From Sandaracinobacteroides sp041909755 (GTDB taxonomy: Bacteria; Pseudomonadota; Alphaproteobacteria; Sphingomonadales; Sphingomonadaceae), in NCBI RefSeq assembly GCF_041909755.1, contig NZ_JAYRCW010000077.1:1-12027 (forward strand): DNA of 12,027 nucleotides. Reading direction: 5' to 3'. Below the pieces are notes generated by a model. It made no database searches. It had not been told where the DNA came from and was given only the letters and a program-made list of their open reading frames with translations. This document shows positions 1 through 5,575 of this stretch, in pieces (positions within the stretch are counted from its first letter, which is position 1; every line of letters begins with the position of its first letter). The position numbers and the translations under genes are program-made.

Positions 1-356
1 TCGCCCGCCGCCATGCGGCGGCCGACGCCCGTGATCCACCCCTGATAGCCCGACAGCAGCAGCGCCAGCAGCAGCTTTGCATGGATCCAGCCCGCCTGCT
101 GGAAGCCATAGCTGGTGGCAATGGCAAGGCCGAGAATCCAGACCGCCAGAATGCTGGGCACCAGAATGATGCGGCGGACCCGCGCCGTGCGCAGGCGCCA
201 GTTCAGATCCTCGGCCGAACCCACCGGAACACTGGCCTGATGCACCAGATACCGGGGATAGATGAACAGCCCCGCAATCCAGAAGAAGGTGACAACCACA
301 TGCACCGCCTTGAGCGGCATGTAAGCGGAACCGAGCCAGCCGATGAGCGTGTCCAT
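1..356 (-). CDS. hemJ: Protoporphyrinogen IX oxidase HemJ (CopD/UPF0093 family), partial
   Basis: This is the N-terminal 118 codons of a small integral-membrane protein; the rest lies beyond the window's left edge. I translated it by hand from the ATG whose complement is CAT at 354-356. It has hydrophobic helices around residues 15-33, 61-80 and 94-103. It also has family hallmarks: KAVHVVVTFFWIAGL with a conserved His at residue 19, a YPRYLVH stretch, and GWIHAKLLLALLLSGYQG with a conserved Lys at 94. HemJ proteins convert protoporphyrinogen IX to protoporphyrin IX, the penultimate step of heme synthesis, in the inner membrane. The gene lies downstream of hemE on the same strand, matching alphaproteobacterial clusters where heme genes sit beside the origin. 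The 238-base gap and intervening repeat leave co-transcription with hemE uncertain. Confidence 0.85.
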   Translation of the reverse strand, partial: MDTLIGWLGSAYMPLKAVHVVVTFFWIAGLFIYPRYLVHQASVPVGSAEDLNWRLRTARVRRIILVPSILAVWILGLAIATSYGFQQAGWIHAKLLLALLLSGYQGWITGVGRRMAAG

Positions 357-431
357 GACACGGAACCTAGCCCGGCTTCACAGTGGTGGAAAGAGGCGGG
401 CGCCTTGCCGAGGGGCGGCAGATGAGGGACT

Positions 432-490
432 GGGGGGCTCTGCCCCCTCAAACCCCCGGCAGGGCACCGTGTGCCCTGCACCCACATTAT
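432..490 (+). repeat. Double-hairpin intergenic repeat, copy A
   Basis: This compact element has two adjacent stem-loops separated by a CCCCTCAAAC-like spacer. The first is GGGGGC-TCT-GCCCCC. The second is a perfect 9-base stem, GCAGGGCAC-CGT-GTGCCCTGC. A diverged copy lies in opposite orientation at 9246-9309. The two copies share the spacer, the CGT loop of the second hairpin and the flanking CCTGCACCCACATT, so this is a dispersed family and not a chance hairpin. It sits between hemE and hemJ, so if transcribed it could act as a processing or termination signal between them. There is no T-tract typical of an intrinsic terminator. Confidence 0.7.
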
Positions 491-594
491 CAGGGTTGGC
501 GGCTGGCCTTGGGGTTCCGTCGGGGTTTTTCTGCCTGCGGCGCTTCTTCGCCCCTCTCCGTCTCTCCCCCGGCGGGGAGCGGACGCGGGAGGTT

Positions 595-1620
595 CTACCG
601 GTGCAGCCTTTGCATCAGCTGCTCGACATGGGCGATGGGGGTGAAACGGTCGATGCCGTGGCCGAGGTTCAGGATGTGGGGCCGGCCGGCCATGGTTTCG
701 AGGCACGCTTCGAGCGCCCTGTCCAGCGCGGGGCCGCCGGCCTTCAGCGCCAGCGGATCGATGTTGCCCTGCAGGGGCAGCGTATCCGGCGTGTTGGCGA
801 CGATGAAGCCGAGATCTGTCGATTCGTCGATGGCGAGCGCGCTGACCGCGGTTTCCCGCGCATAGGCAGGGGCCTTTTCGCCCGCGCCGCGCGGGAAGCC
901 GATGAGGGGCGTGCGCGGATGGCGGCGGCGAAGCTGATCCACGAGCCAAGCCGTGGGGGCGATCACCCAGCGCTCGAACTCCTGCGGGGCGAGGCTGCCC
1001 GACCAGCTGTCGAACAGCATCAGCGCATCGGCGCCCGCATCGACCTGGCCGGAAAGATAGTGCAGCGTTTCGGCGGCGATCGCGTCGATCAGCGCCTGGA
1101 AACGGCCGGGATCGGCATAGGCCATCAGCCGGGCATCGGCCTGGTCCTTCGAGCCCTGCCCGGCGACCATGTAGGTGGCGACGGTGTAGGGGGAGCCCGC
1201 GAAGCCGAACAGCGCCTTGTCGGGGGCGAGGGCCGCGCGGACCTTCCGGACGGTTTCCCAGATGGCGAGATAATGGTGGCGGGCGGGTTCCAGCGACCCG
1301 AGCGAGGCTGCGGACAGGGGCGGCGCGAGACGCGGGCCCTCGCCCTCGGTGAAGGAGAGATGCTGGCCCATGCCGTGGGGGACGATGAGGATGTCGGAGA
1401 AGAGGATGGCGATGTCGAAGCCGAAGCGGCGGATCGGCTGCAGGGTGATTTCGGCTGCCGCGTCGCTGTCGTAGCAGAGGTTGAGGAAGCTGCCCTTTTC
1501 GGCCCGGAGCGCGCGGTATTCTGGCAGGTAGCGGCCGGCCTGACGCATCAGCCAGACGGGCGGCGGGGCGAGGGCCTCGCCATGGAGGACGGACAGGGCG
1601 CGGGGTTGGGGAGCAGGCAT
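595..1620 (-). CDS. hemE: Uroporphyrinogen decarboxylase
   Basis: This 341-residue protein has the usual length for cytosolic HemE, which decarboxylates the four acetate side chains of uroporphyrinogen III to give coproporphyrinogen III. Family motifs are present in order: WLMRQAGRYLPEYR (residues 23-36, with substrate-binding Arg26 and Arg30), FSDILIVPHGMG with Asp76, FAGSPYTVATY with Tyr135, SWSGSLAPQEFERW, GFPRGAG, QGNIDPLAL and NLGHGI with His311. I chose the ATG at 1618-1620 because it leaves the usual short lead before the MRQAGR motif. An in-frame TTG at 1654-1656 would add 12 residues with no clear benefit. The gene is transcribed away from the putative origin. In Caulobacter the hemE promoter region is part of the origin, so its expression may be tied to replication. 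Confidence 0.97.
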   Translation of the reverse strand: MPAPQPRALSVLHGEALAPPPVWLMRQAGRYLPEYRALRAEKGSFLNLCYDSDAAAEITLQPIRRFGFDIAILFSDILIVPHGMGQHLSFTEGEGPRLAPPLSAASLGSLEPARHHYLAIWETVRKVRAALAPDKALFGFAGSPYTVATYMVAGQGSKDQADARLMAYADPGRFQALIDAIAAETLHYLSGQVDAGADALMLFDSWSGSLAPQEFERWVIAPTAWLVDQLRRRHPRTPLIGFPRGAGEKAPAYARETAVSALAIDESTDLGFIVANTPDTLPLQGNIDPLALKAGGPALDRALEACLETMAGRPHILNLGHGIDRFTPIAHVEQLMQRLHR

Positions 1621-1740
1621 GGATTTGCCTGTATCGGGATGGGGGAGGGCAGGCAAATGGGCGGGCCCCCAATCAATTCATGACTCTTTCAAGACTGAGG
1701 TAGCCATTGAAGTTGGGCGGTGAATCATGGGGATGGAATC

Positions 1741-1749
1741 TTGTCCACA
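1741..1749 (+). promoter_or_regulatory. DnaA-box-like site 1
   Basis: TTGTCCACA matches the DnaA consensus TTATCCACA at 8 of 9 positions. It directly abuts a GAATC methylation-type site at 1736-1740. Confidence 0.7.
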
Positions 1750-1818
1750 GGCGGACCCACAGGGCATGGGCCAGCCAAGCGCTTCTGAGAGCGACAGGAT
1801 TCCCGGTTGTTCCCGGCC

Positions 1819-1827
1819 TGTGGACAG
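1819..1827 (-). promoter_or_regulatory. DnaA-box-like site 2
   Basis: The minus strand reads CTGTCCACA, 7 of 9 matches to the DnaA consensus. It faces site 3 in inverted orientation, 11 bases away. Confidence 0.6.
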
Positions 1828-1838
1828 GCGCAAGCTGC

Positions 1839-1847
1839 TTGTCCACA
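1839..1847 (+). promoter_or_regulatory. DnaA-box-like site 3
   Basis: TTGTCCACA matches at 8 of 9 positions. It is followed immediately by a weaker box on the other strand (TTATCCGCT at 1848-1856), so two possible DnaA sites lie back to back. Confidence 0.7.
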
Positions 1848-1961
1848 AGCGGATAATCGGGCCTGAAAGGGTTGAATGCGATCGGGTTGGTTGAGGCTTG
1901 ACGCATTCCGGGACGGGAATTCATCGATTCCTGCCCGGATTCCACGGCTTTTTCCGGTGGT

Positions 1962-1970
1962 TTGTCCACA
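1962..1970 (+). promoter_or_regulatory. DnaA-box-like site 4
   Basis: TTGTCCACA, 8 of 9 matches to the DnaA consensus, about 50 bases upstream of the ppsR start. It could also affect transcription of that gene. Confidence 0.7.
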
Positions 1971-2022
1971 GGGGGGAATCCGGGGTGGGGAAAGAGGGGC
2001 ATGACGCTTTGGTGAGGGGTTC

Positions 2023-2841
2023 GTGACAAGACTGCACCTGCACCTGGTTTCGGATTCGACCGGCGAGACACTGGAGAGCCTAGTGAAAGCCGGGCTCGCC
2101 CAGTTTTCCGGCGTGGACGCCGTGAAGCATTACTGGCCGATGGTGCGGTCTGAAGGGCATCTGGACCGTGTGCTGGACGAAGTGGCGCGGACGCCGGGGC
2201 TGGTGCTCTATACGCTGGTGGCGCGCAGCGTGCGCGCCCGGCTGGAAGCGCGCTGCGCCGCGCTGGGCTTGCCGGTGATCGCGGTGATGGACCCGGTGAT
2301 GGAAGGGCTGGAACGGATGCTGGGGCGGCAGGCCGCCAGCCGGCCGGGCAGCCAGCACCGCATGGACGACGCCTATTTCGGGCGGATCGAGGCCATCCAC
2401 TGGACCATGGAGCATGACGACGGGCTGCTGACGCATGAATGGGAAGATGCGGACCTGGTGCTGGCCGGGGTGTCGCGCAGCTCCAAGACGCCGACGTCTG
2501 TCTATCTCGCCAACCGGGGTTACAAGGTGGCGAACATCCCGCTGGTGCCGAACCGGCCGATCCCGCCCGAACTGTTCCTGCTGGAAAAGCCGCTGATCGT
2601 GGGCCTGACGGTGGCCCCCGAACGGCTGGCGCAGGTGCGCCGCGCCCGCATCCTGGGGCAGGACACCGCCGGCATCTCTGCCCGCTATGCCGACCCGGAC
2701 ACCATCGCCGAGGAACTGAACGCCGCCCGCCGCCTGTTCGCGGACCGGGGCTGGCCGGTGATCGACGTGACCCGCCGCAGCATCGAGGAAACGGCGGCCG
2801 AACTGATGAACCTGCTGGGGATGCGGCGTGAGGTGGGGTGA
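2023..2841 (+). CDS. ppsR: Pyruvate,phosphate dikinase / PEP synthase regulatory protein (DUF299)
   Basis: This 272-residue protein is full length for the DUF299 family, bifunctional enzymes that inactivate PEP synthase or pyruvate,phosphate dikinase by ADP-dependent phosphorylation and reactivate it by Pi-dependent dephosphorylation. It begins LHLHLVSDSTGETLESL, the family's N-terminal signature. It carries the P-loop GVSRSSKTPTS at residues 149-159, followed by YLANRGYKVANIPLVP. The sequence does not say whether the target is PpsA or PpdK. The start is GTG at 2023, preceded by GAGGGG a few bases upstream; no in-frame ATG precedes the conserved start. Its Rickettsia homologue (RP001) and its Caulobacter homologue border the origin on this same side. 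It reads away from oriC and is separated from maf by a repeat-rich gap. Confidence 0.93.
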   Translation: MTRLHLHLVSDSTGETLESLVKAGLAQFSGVDAVKHYWPMVRSEGHLDRVLDEVARTPGLVLYTLVARSVRARLEARCAALGLPVIAVMDPVMEGLERMLGRQAASRPGSQHRMDDAYFGRIEAIHWTMEHDDGLLTHEWEDADLVLAGVSRSSKTPTSVYLANRGYKVANIPLVPNRPIPPELFLLEKPLIVGLTVAPERLAQVRRARILGQDTAGISARYADPDTIAEELNAARRLFADRGWPVIDVTRRSIEETAAELMNLLGMRREVG

Positions 2842-2944
2842 GGTGGATCCGGGGGTGCGGGCTTTGTGTTGGGCCTGGAGGTGGATGATGCCGCCTGCGG
2901 GCCGGAATTTGAAAGCGCGATGGCAGGGGCTGTGGCCCGCTGCT

Positions 2945-2981
2945 TGGGGCTTCGACAAGCTCAGCCTGAGCGGTGGGAAGG
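2945..2981 (+). repeat. 37-base direct repeat, copy 1
   Basis: The core GCTTCGACAAGCTCAGC is followed by CTGAGCGG. It contains a short palindrome, GCTCAG-C-CTGAGC. It matches copy 2 at 34 of 37 positions by hand alignment, offset 69 bases. From memory, TTCGACAGGCTCAGCCTGAG-type repeats are abundant in intergenic regions of sphingomonads and related bacteria. Confidence 0.8.
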
Positions 2982-3013
2982 GGTGTGGCATTGAAGGGCG
3001 GTGGTTTGCCTCA

Positions 3014-3050
3014 TGGGGCTTCGACAGGCTCAGCCTGAGCGGGCGGAAGG
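3014..3050 (+). repeat. 37-base direct repeat, copy 2
   Basis: This is the second copy, with ACAGGC where copy 1 has ACAAGC and two further changes near the 3' end. The same GCTCAG-C-CTGAGC palindrome is intact. Confidence 0.8.
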
Positions 3051-3112
3051 GCCTCGGCGGTGAAGGCCTGCACGATTGCATGAAGAGGATTTGCATGGAG
3101 GGGATTCGGCAG

Positions 3113-3137
3113 ATCATGTCCCTGCCCGCCGGAGGCA
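3113..3137 (-). repeat. 25-base dispersed repeat, copy 1, carrying the maf ribosome binding site
   Basis: The complement of these bases (TGCCTCCGGCGGGCAGG followed by GACATGAT) is identical to 9080-9104, so the two copies are inverted relative to each other about 6 kb apart. Read on the plus strand the element contains GGAGG at 3131-3135. This is the only good Shine-Dalgarno sequence for maf, nine bases before its ATG. Confidence 0.8.
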
Positions 3138-3144
3138 TTTTCGG

Positions 3145-3732
3145 ATGATCATTCTTGCCAGCGAAAGCGCCTCTCGCAGGGCCATGCTGACGGCGGCCGG
3201 CGTGGCGTTCGAGGCCGTGCCGGCTCGGATCGACGAGGCGGCGGTGACGGAGGGCCTGCGCGGCAGGCCGGTGCGCGATGTGGCGGACCGGCTGGCGGAG
3301 CTGAAGGCGGTGAAGGTGAGCCTTTTACGGCCGGGAATGGTGGTGCTGGGCAGCGATTCCATGCTGGAGCTGGAGCGCGGCGTGTGGCTGGAAAAGCCGG
3401 GGACGGCGGACGGGTTGCGGGCGCAGCTGCGGCAGTTGCGGGGGCGGCCGCACCGGCTGGTGAGCGCGGCGGTGATCGCGCGGGACGGGCGGCCCCTGTG
3501 GCGGCATGTGGAGGCGGCGACGCTGACGGTCAGGGATTTCAGCGAGGGCTGGCTGGACCAGTATGTGGCGGCTTGCGGGGCGGAGGTGGTTTCGAGCGTG
3601 GGCGGCTATCATGTGGAGGGGTTGGGCGCGCAGCTGTTCACGCGGATAGAGGGGGACCAGTTCGTGGTGCGGGGATTGCCGTTGCTGGCGGTTCTGGGGT
3701 GGCTTCGGGAAGCGGGGGAGTTGGGGATTTGA
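3145..3732 (+). CDS. maf: Maf-family nucleoside triphosphate pyrophosphatase
   Basis: This 195-residue protein is normal in length for the Maf/HAM1-fold house-cleaning pyrophosphatases, which hydrolyse non-canonical or excess NTPs to NMP and pyrophosphate. The N-terminus MIILASESASRRAML is the family's LASxSxRR phosphate-binding signature. VVLGSDSMLELE (Asp71) stands where many members have GADT, and WLEKP with Lys84 and SSVGGYHVEGLGAQLF follow. The GSDS variant makes the exact substrate (YhdE-like dTTP/UTP or YceF-like m7GTP) undecidable here. I chose the ATG at 3145 because it places LASES at the N-terminus and follows GGAGG at 3131-3135. Upstream in-frame codons fall inside a repeat. It is the first gene of an overlapping operon with aroE and coaE; its TGA overlaps the aroE start. 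Confidence 0.92.
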   Translation: MIILASESASRRAMLTAAGVAFEAVPARIDEAAVTEGLRGRPVRDVADRLAELKAVKVSLLRPGMVVLGSDSMLELERGVWLEKPGTADGLRAQLRQLRGRPHRLVSAAVIARDGRPLWRHVEAATLTVRDFSEGWLDQYVAACGAEVVSSVGGYHVEGLGAQLFTRIEGDQFVVRGLPLLAVLGWLREAGELGI

Positions 3733-4532
3733 GAACGGCGGGGGTGATCGGCTGGCCGATCGCGCATTCGAAGAGCCCGGCGATTCACCGCTTCTGGCTG
3801 CGGGCGCTGGGGATCGACGGCGATTATTCGCGCTTTGCGGTGCGGCCCGACGAGCTGGGCGCGGCGGTGCGGGCGCTGCCGGCCCTGGGGATTGCCGGCG
3901 TGAACGTGACGGTGCCGCACAAGGTGGCCGTGCTGGACTGGCTGGACGGGGCCTCGGCCGAGGCGGCGGCGATCGGGGCGGTGAACACGGTGCTGGTGCG
4001 GGACGGCGGCCTGTGGGGAACGAACACCGATATCGAGGGATTCGCGGGGCCGCTGGCCGGGCGGCATGTGGAGCATGCCGTGGTGGTGGGCGCGGGCGGC
4101 GCGGCGCGGGCCGTGCTGCCGGCGCTGGCGCGGCTGGGGGTGCGGCGGATCACGGTGATGAACCGCTCTGTCGCGAAGGCGCGGGCCTTGCTGGAAGGGC
4201 TGGAGATCGAGGGGGATGCGGTGCCGCTGGCGGCGGCGGCGCCGGATGCGGACCTGCTGGTGAACGCCTCGAGCCTGGGGATGAAGGGGGAGCCGCCGTT
4301 GCGGCTGGACCTTGGGGCGCTGCCGGACGGGGCGACGGTGTATGACATCGTCTATGCGCCGCTGGAGACGGAGCTGCTGGCGGCGGCGCGGGCGCGGGGA
4401 TTGCGGACCATCGACGGGCTGGAAATGCTGGTGGGGCAGGCGGCCGTGGCGTTCGAGCTGTTTTACGGGGCGAAACCGCCGCGGGGGCGGGACGCGGAAT
4501 TGCGCGCCCTGTTGCTGGGAGGGGGCGCATGA
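3729..4532 (+). CDS. aroE: Shikimate dehydrogenase (NADP+)
   Basis: This 267-residue enzyme reduces 3-dehydroshikimate to shikimate in aromatic amino acid synthesis. The substrate-binding residues are in GWPIAHSKSP (Ser14, Ser16), the catalytic Lys65 in NVTVPHK, and the paired Asp101 in NTDIEGF. The nucleotide-binding loop GAGGAARAV starts near residue 121, followed by the VMNRS stretch that typically selects NADPH. NASSLGM and DGLEMLVGQAAVAFELF close the protein. The start is TTG at 3729, overlapping the maf stop as TTGA, which implies translational coupling. It gives the usual short lead to GVIGWP, and no ATG is available. GC is very high here (53 of 60 bases at 4081-4140), with strong G-ending codon use. 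Confidence 0.95.
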   Translation: MRTAGVIGWPIAHSKSPAIHRFWLRALGIDGDYSRFAVRPDELGAAVRALPALGIAGVNVTVPHKVAVLDWLDGASAEAAAIGAVNTVLVRDGGLWGTNTDIEGFAGPLAGRHVEHAVVVGAGGAARAVLPALARLGVRRITVMNRSVAKARALLEGLEIEGDAVPLAAAAPDADLLVNASSLGMKGEPPLRLDLGALPDGATVYDIVYAPLETELLAAARARGLRTIDGLEMLVGQAAVAFELFYGAKPPRGRDAELRALLLGGGA

Positions 4533-5134
4533 GGCGGCGGCCGGTGGTGATCGGGCTGACGGGTTCGATCGGGATGGGAAAATCGAAGGTGGCGTCGAAG
4601 TTCCGGCACCTGGGCGTGCCGGTGTTCGATGCGGATGCGGCAGTGCGCGCGGTGCAGGGGCCGGGCGGCGTGGCCCTGCCGGCGATCGAGGCGGCCTTTC
4701 CCGGCACGACGGGGCCGATGGGGGTGGACCGGGCGAAGCTGGGGGCGGCCGTGTTCGGCGACAAGGCGGCGCTGAAGCGGCTGGAGCGGATCGTGCATCC
4801 GGCCGTTGGGCGGATGCAGCAGGCGTTCCGCCGGAGATATCGCAGTCGCCGGGCGATCGTGCTGGACATTCCGCTGCTGCTGGAAGGGGAGGGGTGGAAG
4901 GGCGTGGACCTGATCGCTGTTGCCTCGGCGCCGTTCCATGTGCAGCGGGCGCGGGTGCTGGCGCGGCCGGGGATGACGGAGGCGAAGTTCCTGAACGTGC
5001 TGAAGCACCAGATGCCGGATTCGGAAAAGCGCCGGATTGCGGATATCGTGATCGAGACGGGCCGGGGCCGGTTGCTGACGTTCCGCACCGTGCAGGGGAT
5101 TGCGCGGGTGGCGAAGGGCAGCCGGATCCGCTGA
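4529..5134 (+). CDS. coaE: Dephospho-CoA kinase
   Basis: This 201-residue protein is of typical length for CoaE, which phosphorylates the 3'-hydroxyl of dephospho-CoA in the last step of coenzyme A synthesis. The Walker A loop GLTGSIGMGKS spans residues 9-19, followed by VFDADAAV, the RIVHPAV stretch and DIPLLLE, all standard for the family. The start ATG overlaps the aroE stop as ATGA, so aroE and coaE are translationally coupled. In alphaproteobacteria coaE is usually followed directly by dnaQ. Here a small SpoIIAA-like gene intervenes. Confidence 0.96.
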   Translation: MRRRPVVIGLTGSIGMGKSKVASKFRHLGVPVFDADAAVRAVQGPGGVALPAIEAAFPGTTGPMGVDRAKLGAAVFGDKAALKRLERIVHPAVGRMQQAFRRRYRSRRAIVLDIPLLLEGEGWKGVDLIAVASAPFHVQRARVLARPGMTEAKFLNVLKHQMPDSEKRRIADIVIETGRGRLLTFRTVQGIARVAKGSRIR

Positions 5135-5167
5135 CCGGGGCGCAGGCCTTTGCCGGGAGGACGGGCG

Positions 5168-5536
5168 ATGCTGGAACGGATCGAGACGGCGCCGGGAACG
5201 ATCGGCATCCGCCTGGGCGAGGCGCTGACGGTGGCGGAAATCGACCAGCTGTATGCGGATGTGCGCGCGGCGCTGGAGGCGCATGAGCGGCTGAACTATT
5301 TCGTGGATGCGACGCGCTATTCCCGGATCGGGCTGGAGGCGGGGCTGCACAGCCTGAAGATGCGGCTGGCGCATCTGGACTGGTTTCACCGGTTCCGGCG
5401 GGTGGCGGTGGTGAGCGACAGCGCGATGATCCGGGGCGCGGTCGCGATGTTCGACCTGTTGACGCCGCTGATGGAGGTGAAGGCGTTCGGATCGGACGAT
5501 CCGGCGGCGGCGCAGGCGTGGTGCGAAGCCGGCTGA
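5168..5536 (+). CDS. SpoIIAA/STAS-like protein (PF11964-type)
   Basis: This 122-residue protein has the alternating beta-alpha pattern of SpoIIAA-like STAS-fold proteins: an N-terminal strand pair (TIGIRLGEALT), LNYFVDATRYSRIG with the strand-ending Asp, a middle helix (LKMRLAHLDWFHRFRRVAVVSD), and a C-terminal LLTPLMEVKAFGSDDPAAAQAWCEAG resembling the EVRYF..EEARAWL end of the family. The ATG at 5168 follows GGGAGG at 5155-5160; an upstream TTG at 5150 is possible but precedes that site. Proteins of this fold have been proposed to bind lipophilic ligands or act in signalling, but no specific function can be assigned. It sits 33 bases after coaE and 39 before dnaQ, probably in the same transcript. 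Confidence 0.75.
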   Translation: MLERIETAPGTIGIRLGEALTVAEIDQLYADVRAALEAHERLNYFVDATRYSRIGLEAGLHSLKMRLAHLDWFHRFRRVAVVSDSAMIRGAVAMFDLLTPLMEVKAFGSDDPAAAQAWCEAG

Positions 5537-5575
5537 GGCTTGCGCGCCTGCGGAAACGGGCGGATAAGAGGCAAA

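Larger units (their letters stand above)
1657..2022. other. oriC: Probable chromosomal replication origin (oriC) between hemE and the DUF299 gene
   Basis: This non-coding divergent region holds TTGTCCACA at 1741-1749, 1839-1847 and 1962-1970, and CTGTCCACA on the minus strand at 1819-1827. All are one or two bases from the DnaA-box consensus TTATCCACA. A weaker TTATCCGCT lies on the minus strand at 1848-1856. Seven GANTC sites occur at 1682, 1722, 1736, 1798, 1926, 1938 and 1976. GC is locally reduced: 34 of 60 bases in 1861-1920, against 53 of 60 in 4081-4140. In Caulobacter crescentus the origin lies between hemE and the RP001/DUF299 gene and carries CcrM GANTC sites. I see no TTAA-N7-TTAA CtrA site and no strongly AT-rich unwinding element, so the assignment rests on synteny and the box cluster. 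Confidence 0.85.
2842..3144. other. Repeat-rich intergenic gap between ppsR and maf
   Basis: I see no credible gene in these 303 bases. They hold two direct copies of a 37-base repeat (2945-2981 and 3014-3050) and a 25-base element at 3113-3137 that recurs inverted at 9080-9104. A degraded relative of the latter may lie near 2886-2905, but the match is loose. The open frames here translate to low-complexity peptides such as PLRLSLSKP, which come from the repeats. Confidence 0.75.

Noticed and set aside
564..579. CTCCCC/GGGGAG hairpin shortly after the hemE stop
   Set aside because: It has only six base pairs and no T-tract on the hemE-sense strand, so it is not called as a terminator.
203..1672. 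Long arginine- and proline-rich open frame on the minus strand, and similar long frames opposite aroE, coaE and dnaQ
   Set aside because: They are out-of-frame shadows of real genes in high-GC DNA, with low-complexity translations and no recognisable domain.
1898..1926. Possible promoter for ppsR starting with TTGACG
   Set aside because: The -35 match is good, but the bases at 16-18 spacing (for example TCATCG) do not resemble a -10 box.
2001..2015. Four-codon open frame (ATG ACG CTT TGG TGA) just before the ppsR start
   Set aside because: It has a purine-rich stretch upstream, but it is too short to distinguish from chance and carries no leader-peptide features such as repeated control codons.
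2945..3050. The direct repeats as a CRISPR array
   Set aside because: Only two copies are present, with an internal palindrome, no further regular spacing and no cas genes nearby.
2080..3138. Minus-strand frame with repeated LRLSLSKP peptides
   Set aside because: The repeated peptide comes from the 37-base DNA repeats and the rest is antisense to ppsR, so it is not a gene.
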